Source: CALHKP01 sp963558075 (GTDB taxonomy: Bacteria; Bacillota; Clostridia; Peptostreptococcales; Anaerovoracaceae). From it: a stretch of DNA of 64,000 nt. This document shows, one piece after another, positions 59,791-64,000 of this stretch. Under the pieces are notes generated by a model. That model did not search any database. It saw only the letters and a list, made by a program, of their open reading frames with translations, and had not been told where the DNA came from. The translations under genes were made by a program, and so were the position numbers. Each line of letters begins with the position of its first letter. The stretch's first letter is position 1. The stretch spans positions 1 through 64,000 of the forward strand of contig CAUWFN010000012.1 of NCBI GenBank assembly GCA_963558075.1, read 5' to 3'.

Positions 59791-60954
59791 TTAGCCTCTC
59801 ACTATTTTGGCTGCCGCGCGCTTTGCAAACACGAGAGACTCTAGAAGCGAGTTGCTTGCAAGCCTGTTTTTTCCGTGCACGCCGTTGCAGCTTGTTTCTC
59901 CAACTGCAAATAGCCTATCCATTGAAGTTTTGCTGTCAGAGTCAACCCATATTCCACCCATAAAATAATGCTGAGCAGGAACTACCGGTATCCATTCCTT
60001 TGTTGCATCGTAACCTTCCTCAAGACATCTGTTATAGATATTAGGAAAATGCTCGAGTATATCTTTTTCGTCAATATTTTCTAGGGACAGCCATACATGC
60101 TTTGTGCCGTCCTTTTCCATCTGCTCGTGGATTGCTTTTGTTACGACATCTCTAGGGAGTAATTCATCAACAAAGCGTCTGCCCTCTTTGTCGTAAAGCA
60201 GGGCGCCTTCTCCTCTAACCGATTCTGAAATCAGAAAATGCCTTCCCGGCTTTTCACTATAAAGGGTTGTAGGATGTATCTGAACATAATCCAGATGCTC
60301 TAGCTCAATTCCGTGCTTCTTTGCTATTTCTATCGCATCGCCTGTAAGGTGAGGGAAGTTTGTTGTATGCTCGTATGTGCCGCCAATTCCGCCACTAGCA
60401 AGAATCGTAAAATCAGCGAGAATTCTCAGGCTTTGATCTACCTTTGTGAAGCGAGCCTCAATTCCAAGACACTTTCCGTCTTCTTCTATTATATCAGTCA
60501 TCTCGGTGTATTCGAACATCTGAACATTGTCAAGTTCCTTAACACGCGCGAGAAGTTTTCTTGTAATTTCTTTGCCTGTTATGTCCTTGTGAAACAATAT
60601 TCTCGGTCTTGAGTGAGCCCCTTCTCTCGTATATCTGAACTCACCGTTTTCCATCTCAAATTCCACACCGTATCTAACAAGGTCATCTATAATTTCTCTA
60701 GAATCCCTGATCATAATATCTACAGATTCCTTTCGGTTTTCGTAGTGACCTGCCTTCATTGTGTCCTCGAAATAGCTCTCGTAGTCATTATCATCTCTCT
60801 GAACGCAGATTCCTCCCTGTGCAAGAAAAGAATCACTACTTTCAAAGTCTGACTTAGTTATAATTATTATTTTTTTGTCCCTTGGAAGAGAAAGAGCGCT
60901 AAATAAGCCAGCAACCCCTGTTCCAACGATAACTATATCTGATTTCAAATCCAT
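59791..60954 (-). CDS. nadB: L-aspartate oxidase, short form
   Basis: A 387-aa FAD enzyme that oxidises aspartate to iminoaspartate for NadA. The dinucleotide motif GTGVAGLFSALSL (about 11), QGGICVQRDDND, the catalytic Arg region ESVRGEGALLYDKEGRRFVDE, HYFMGGIWVDS and the FAD-binding NRLASNSLLESLVFAKRAA motif are present. It stops right after that motif and lacks the C-terminal helical domain of the roughly 530-aa E. coli type, so it is a minimal form. The position between nadA and nadC supports the function. Confidence 0.93.
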   Translation of the reverse strand: MDLKSDIVIVGTGVAGLFSALSLPRDKKIIIITKSDFESSDSFLAQGGICVQRDDNDYESYFEDTMKAGHYENRKESVDIMIRDSREIIDDLVRYGVEFEMENGEFRYTREGAHSRPRILFHKDITGKEITRKLLARVKELDNVQMFEYTEMTDIIEEDGKCLGIEARFTKVDQSLRILADFTILASGGIGGTYEHTTNFPHLTGDAIEIAKKHGIELEHLDYVQIHPTTLYSEKPGRHFLISESVRGEGALLYDKEGRRFVDELLPRDVVTKAIHEQMEKDGTKHVWLSLENIDEKDILEHFPNIYNRCLEEGYDATKEWIPVVPAQHYFMGGIWVDSDSKTSMDRLFAVGETSCNGVHGKNRLASNSLLESLVFAKRAAAKIVRG

Positions 60955-60969
60955 TGTCCCGCCTCCAGA

Positions 60970-61875
60970 CTATTTTGCAAGCTCAAGCATTCTTTCTAGC
61001 GGTTTTTTTGCAAGGGCAGCAAAGTCCTCATCCACGAACACTTCGTTTTCGCCAGTTTTAAGCACGTGAGCTATTTTTTCTAATGTAATTGTTTTCATGT
61101 CTGTACATACAGGCACTGTTTCTGTGAAATAGAACTTCTTGTCAGGGTTGTCAAGTTCAAGCTTATATCTTACGCCAACCTCTGTACAAATTATGAATTC
61201 CTCTGCATCGCTTTCTTTAGCGTATGCGATAATTCCAGATGTGCTTCCGACATAGTCAGAAATCTCAAGGACCTCAGGTCTTGACTCAGGATGAGAAAGT
61301 ACAAGAGCCTCTGGATGAAGAGCCTTTAGCGCCTCAATCTCCGCAGTCTGAATCGCCTCATGAACAGGACAAAATCCCTTATTATAAACAAAGTTTTTCT
61401 CCGGTGCCTGTTCTGCAATAAAATGTGCTAAATTTCTATCTGGAATAAAGAAAATGTTTTTATTTGGAAGCGCCTTTACGATTTTCACTGCATTTGCTGA
61501 TGTAACGCATACATCAGAATGCTTCTTCAGCTCCGCAGTCGAGTTTATATAGCATACAACTGCAAGATCGTCATATTCCTCGCGCATCTTCTGAATCGTC
61601 TGTGCATCTGCCATGTGTGCCATTGCGCAGTCAGCTGACATATCTGGCATCAAAACAGTCTTTCCCGGATTTAGAACCTTGGCGCTTTCACCCATAAATG
61701 AAACACCACAAAATACTATAGTCTGCTCCTTTAGGCCAACTGCGATTTTGCTCAGATAAAATGAGTCTCCGATGTAATCGGCAATTTCCTGAACCTCAGG
61801 ATTAACGTAATAATGTGCAAGAATAACAGCGTTCTTTTCGGCCTTTAGGGCCTTGATTTCTTCTACGATTGTCAT
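60970..61875 (-). CDS. nadA: Quinolinate synthase
   Basis: A 301-aa [4Fe-4S] enzyme that condenses iminoaspartate with dihydroxyacetone phosphate to quinolinate. The three cluster cysteines are visible in SDVCVTSANA, KGFCPVHEAI and PVCTDMKTIT, with the substrate His in AHYYVNPEVQ. The frame is open 21 bp further up from a TTG, but the ATG at 61875 has AAGG at 6 nt. It is the first gene of the NAD operon and is oxygen-sensitive by nature. Confidence 0.95.
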   Translation of the reverse strand: MTIVEEIKALKAEKNAVILAHYYVNPEVQEIADYIGDSFYLSKIAVGLKEQTIVFCGVSFMGESAKVLNPGKTVLMPDMSADCAMAHMADAQTIQKMREEYDDLAVVCYINSTAELKKHSDVCVTSANAVKIVKALPNKNIFFIPDRNLAHFIAEQAPEKNFVYNKGFCPVHEAIQTAEIEALKALHPEALVLSHPESRPEVLEISDYVGSTSGIIAYAKESDAEEFIICTEVGVRYKLELDNPDKKFYFTETVPVCTDMKTITLEKIAHVLKTGENEVFVDEDFAALAKKPLERMLELAK

Positions 61876-61959
61876 AACCAACCTTACCTCTCTCAATCGA
61901 TTTCGATTATATTTACAAATAAGGGCCTATGCCCCTTTTTACCTAAAAACGACTTTACC

Positions 61960-61988
61960 ATTCTAACACATATCTTTACATATGACAA
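61960..61988 (-). promoter_or_regulatory. nadA-nadB-nadC-niaR promoter
   Basis: TTGTCA and TAGAAT with a 17-bp spacer, 85 bp before the nadA ATG. The spacer and flanks contain repeated ACATAT-like words that could be part of a NiaR operator, but I could not match a known consensus with certainty. Confidence 0.78.
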
Positions 61989-62083
61989 GACACAAGATAA
62001 TTACATTTATATTCCAACGTTTATGGCACTTTACACCTGAAACATCCTGTCATAATAGATAAAAATCCATCTCCCCTTAACCT

Positions 62084-62113
62084 AAAAAAACAGAGCACAA
62101 AATCTGTACTCTG
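62084..62113 (-). terminator. fucO terminator
   Basis: A 9-bp stem (CAGAGTACA with TGTGCTCTG, one wobble), 5-nt loop and seven T on the minus strand, about 95 nt after the fucO stop. Confidence 0.88.
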
Positions 62114-62206
62114 CCTCTTTCATTAGTTTAGTTTTTCTCGCTTTCGCCTGCTACACCATATCAAAATCCATAGACTAGCCCATAGATGTATGCGAAACCG
62201 TTTCCT

Positions 62207-63355
62207 CTACTTCATAATTTTTCTGAACAAAGCAACGAAGTCTTCGATGTCAGCATCCTTTGGATTTCCAGGTGCGCATGCATCAGCCTTTGCACTTTCA
62301 GCTAGCATATTCAAATCATCTTCCTTCAGAGCTTCTAAAACTGACGGAATTCCAACATCCTCTGAAAGCTTTCTAACTGCATCTATTGCAGCCTGTCTGT
62401 ATTCTTCCTGGGACATAGAATCAACACCCTTAACACCCATAGCACGAGCAATTTCTCTATACTTCTCACCTGTTGCTTCTTTGTTATATTCCATTACGAT
62501 TGGAAGCATCATAGCACACGCAACACCGTGCGGAGTATCATATACAGCACCAAGAGTATGAGCCATTGAGTGTGCAATACCAAGACCCACGTTTGAAAAA
62601 CCCATACCTGCGATATACTGACCAAGAGCCATTCCCTCTCTGCCTTCCTTAGTGTTTGCAACTGCGCCTCTGAGAGATTTTGATATAATTTCGATTGCCT
62701 TTAGATGGAACATATCTGACATTTCCCATGCTCCCTGAGTTGTGTAACCTTCTATTGCATGAGTCAAAGCATCCATTCCTGTTGCTGCAGTAAGTCCTGC
62801 CGGCATTGAGCTCATCATTTCAGGGTCTACGATTGCAACTACAGGAATATCATGAGGATCAACGCAAACAAATTTACGCTTCTTCTCTACGTCTGTAATT
62901 ACATAGTTTATCGTTACTTCAGCTGCTGTTCCTGCTGTTGTCGGAATTGCAATAATAGGAACGCAAGGATTTTTTGTTGGAGCAACACCTTCGAGACTTC
63001 TTACATCGGCAAATTCTGGGTTATTTGCAATAATTGCGATAGCCTTCGATGTGTCAATCGGAGAGCCACCGCCAAGAGCGATAATATAATCAGCTCCAGA
63101 TGCCCTAAAAGCTTCCACACCCTTTTGAACATTTTCTATAGTCGGATTTGCCTTGATGTCAGTAAACATTTCATATGCAAAACCGTTATCATCCATGATG
63201 CCTCTTACCTTAGCGCCTGCTTCAGATTTCGAAATATGCGGACCTGCGCAGATAAGCGCTTTTTTGAATCCGTTTGCCTTCACCTCTGTAGCAATTTCAC
63301 TGATAGCACCTGGACCATGATATGATGTCTGGTTTAGCATGATTCTGTTTGCCAT
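62207..63355 (-). CDS. fucO: Iron-containing alcohol dehydrogenase, FucO-like (lactaldehyde reductase)
   Basis: A 382-aa group III dehydrogenase. The NAD-binding GGGSPIDTSKAI and TTAGTAAEVT motifs are present, and iron ligands are expected at Asp and His of GMDALTHAIEG and at the His residues of AHSMAHTLG and YDTPHGVA. Long stretches match E. coli FucO from memory (for example EFADVRSLEG and ITDVEKKRKFVCVDPHDIP), so lactaldehyde/1,2-propanediol is the best substrate guess. The start at 63355 has AGGAGG. No fucose or rhamnose genes lie beside it, so a general fermentative role is also possible. Confidence 0.88.
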   Translation of the reverse strand: MANRIMLNQTSYHGPGAISEIATEVKANGFKKALICAGPHISKSEAGAKVRGIMDDNGFAYEMFTDIKANPTIENVQKGVEAFRASGADYIIALGGGSPIDTSKAIAIIANNPEFADVRSLEGVAPTKNPCVPIIAIPTTAGTAAEVTINYVITDVEKKRKFVCVDPHDIPVVAIVDPEMMSSMPAGLTAATGMDALTHAIEGYTTQGAWEMSDMFHLKAIEIISKSLRGAVANTKEGREGMALGQYIAGMGFSNVGLGIAHSMAHTLGAVYDTPHGVACAMMLPIVMEYNKEATGEKYREIARAMGVKGVDSMSQEEYRQAAIDAVRKLSEDVGIPSVLEALKEDDLNMLAESAKADACAPGNPKDADIEDFVALFRKIMK

Positions 63356-63434
63356 TTTAATTTCCTCCTTATGATACATAAAACAGTTATAAACCTTCTC
63401 AGGTCATTTGCCTGAATACCTTTATCTATAAGAT

Positions 63435-63463
63435 ATAGTATACGATTGACAGTTTTTTGTCAA
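63435..63463 (-). promoter_or_regulatory. fucO promoter with overlapping palindrome
   Basis: Consensus TTGACA and TACTAT with a 17-bp spacer. The -35 is one arm of a perfect inverted repeat, ATTGACA-N6-TGTCAAT (63445-63464), so a regulator bound there would block the promoter. Confidence 0.8.
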
Positions 63464-63488
63464 TCTTCTGAAAAATTGTTTGTAAACC

Positions 63489-63516
63489 TTGATTCTTTAT
63501 ACTGGTGTGTTAAAAT
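63489..63516 (+). promoter_or_regulatory. Possible promoter of the YbaK-like gene
   Basis: TTGATT and TAAAAT with a 16-bp spacer on the plus strand, 37 bp before the ATG; divergent from the fucO promoter. Confidence 0.55.
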
Positions 63517-63553
63517 TGTTTTATCAAAACTTATCTGACACTGGAGGAAAAAT

Positions 63554-64000
63554 ATGGCTATAGAAAAGGTTCGTGACTACTTCGATAAATTTGGTAGAAA
63601 ACAGGATATAATGGAGTTTGACGTTTCCAGCGCAACTGTAGATCTAGCTGCAGAGGCTGTAGGCGTAGAAGGCGCAAGAATATGCAAGACACTGTCATTC
63701 AAAAGTCCTAACGGATGTATACTAGTTCAAACTGCGGGCGATGCGAGAATAAATAATGGTAAATTCAAGCGTGAATTCGGTTTCAAACCAAAAATGCTCT
63801 CACCGGACGAGGTCGTTTTCTATACGGGACACGAAATCGGAGGTGTATGTGCATTTGCAATCGAAAGAGATGATGTAGAGGTGTTCTGCGATGAGTCGAT
63901 GAAACGATTCGAAACAGTATTTCCGGCGTGTGGAAGCGACAACAGCGCAATTGAACTTACATGCGAGGAGCTATTCGAATACTCCAAATCAATAAAATGG
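63554..64000 (+). CDS. YbaK/EbsC family protein (aminoacyl-tRNA deacylase), partial
   Basis: The first 149 residues of a YbaK/aaRS-associated domain protein, cut by the window edge; the family is usually 155-165 aa, so only a few residues are missing. The ATG is preceded by GGAGG at 7 nt. Conserved features are VGVEGARICKTLSFKSPNG with the catalytic-type Lys, LVQTAGDARINNGKFKREFG and GHEIGGVCAFAI. Relatives clear mischarged Cys- or Ala-tRNA(Pro) or other tRNAs. It is the free-standing relative of the editing domain in ProS of this window. Confidence 0.88.
   Translation, partial: MAIEKVRDYFDKFGRKQDIMEFDVSSATVDLAAEAVGVEGARICKTLSFKSPNGCILVQTAGDARINNGKFKREFGFKPKMLSPDEVVFYTGHEIGGVCAFAIERDDVEVFCDESMKRFETVFPACGSDNSAIELTCEELFEYSKSIKW

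Larger units (their letters stand above)
61876..62206 (-). other. 331-bp gap upstream of the NAD operon
   Basis: No gene seen. It contains the nadA leader with a small AAGGG/CCCTT hairpin (about 61920-61938), the nadA promoter, a possible repressor-binding region (61983-62060) and the fucO terminator followed by its 3' untranslated region. Confidence 0.7.

Noticed and set aside
1..64000. CRISPR arrays, insertion sequences, prophage or integrative elements
   Set aside because: No spaced repeats, transposase, integrase or phage structural genes were found; the only long repeat is the tuf pair.

Overview
The window is a 64 kb chromosomal segment of an anaerobic, low-to-mid GC Gram-positive bacterium of the class Clostridia. 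The evidence is the order of the rpo/str ribosomal genes and of the yacL-ispDF...cysE-cysS-mrnC...rlmB-sigH block, AGGAGG-type ribosome binding sites with frequent GTG and TTG starts, and genes of strictly anaerobic metabolism: pyruvate formate-lyase, a B12-dependent class II ribonucleotide reductase, thiolase and an iron alcohol dehydrogenase. A relative of Eubacteriales Family XIII would fit, but the sequence alone does not settle that. No rRNA, CRISPR array, insertion sequence, integrase or prophage gene was seen. Almost everything lies on the minus strand; only a patatin-like gene, one two-component system and a YbaK-like gene at the right edge are on the plus strand.

Layout. 1-10.8 kb: pflB and pflA, a THUMP-domain RNA methyltransferase, MreB, a PhoB/PhoR-type two-component system with a Na/phosphate cotransporter carrying a PhoU-like tail, and a threonine aldolase. 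10.9-24 kb: a glycine-betaine/choline-type ABC transporter (CBS-domain ATPase plus a permease fused to its binding protein), thiolase, an overlapping SIR2-surE-DUF2156 operon, a patatin-like hydrolase, nrdJ and a polar amino-acid ABC transporter. 24-43.6 kb: the translation and transcription core, read right to left: sigH, tRNA-Thr, tuf copy 2, an LCP cell-wall enzyme, rpmG, secE, nusG, rplK, rplA, rplJ, rplL, rpoB, rpoC, rpsL, rpsG, fusA and tuf copy 1. 43.6-55 kb: yacL, ispDF fusion, proS, a TRIC-type channel, two half-size chromate-type transporters, cyclophilin, cysE, cysS, mrnC, thyA, folA and rlmB leading into sigH. 55-64 kb: a second two-component system, a DUF368 undecaprenyl-phosphate translocase, an NAD biosynthesis operon with its own repressor (nadA-nadB-nadC-niaR), a FucO-like alcohol dehydrogenase and a YbaK/ProX deacylase cut by the window edge.

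Regulation can be read from the sequence in many places. Canonical -35/-10 pairs with 16-18 bp spacers precede mreB, phoB, the threonine aldolase, nrdJ, the amino-acid transporter, rpoB, rpmG, the LCP gene, tRNA-Thr/tuf2, yacL, the DUF368 gene, nadA and fucO. Intrinsic terminators close most units. The rpo region is divided by a terminator and a fresh promoter between rplL and rpoB.

I did not find a convincing new multi-gene system; this is mostly core genome. The best leads are regulatory or evolutionary: two tuf genes identical through their terminators and arranged as 17.4-kb direct repeats, terminator-like hairpins in leaders (opu, rplJ), a long structured rpsL-rpsG spacer, palindromes in the thlA and fucO promoter regions that share a 10-mer, a short-form NadB and an IspD-IspF fusion.
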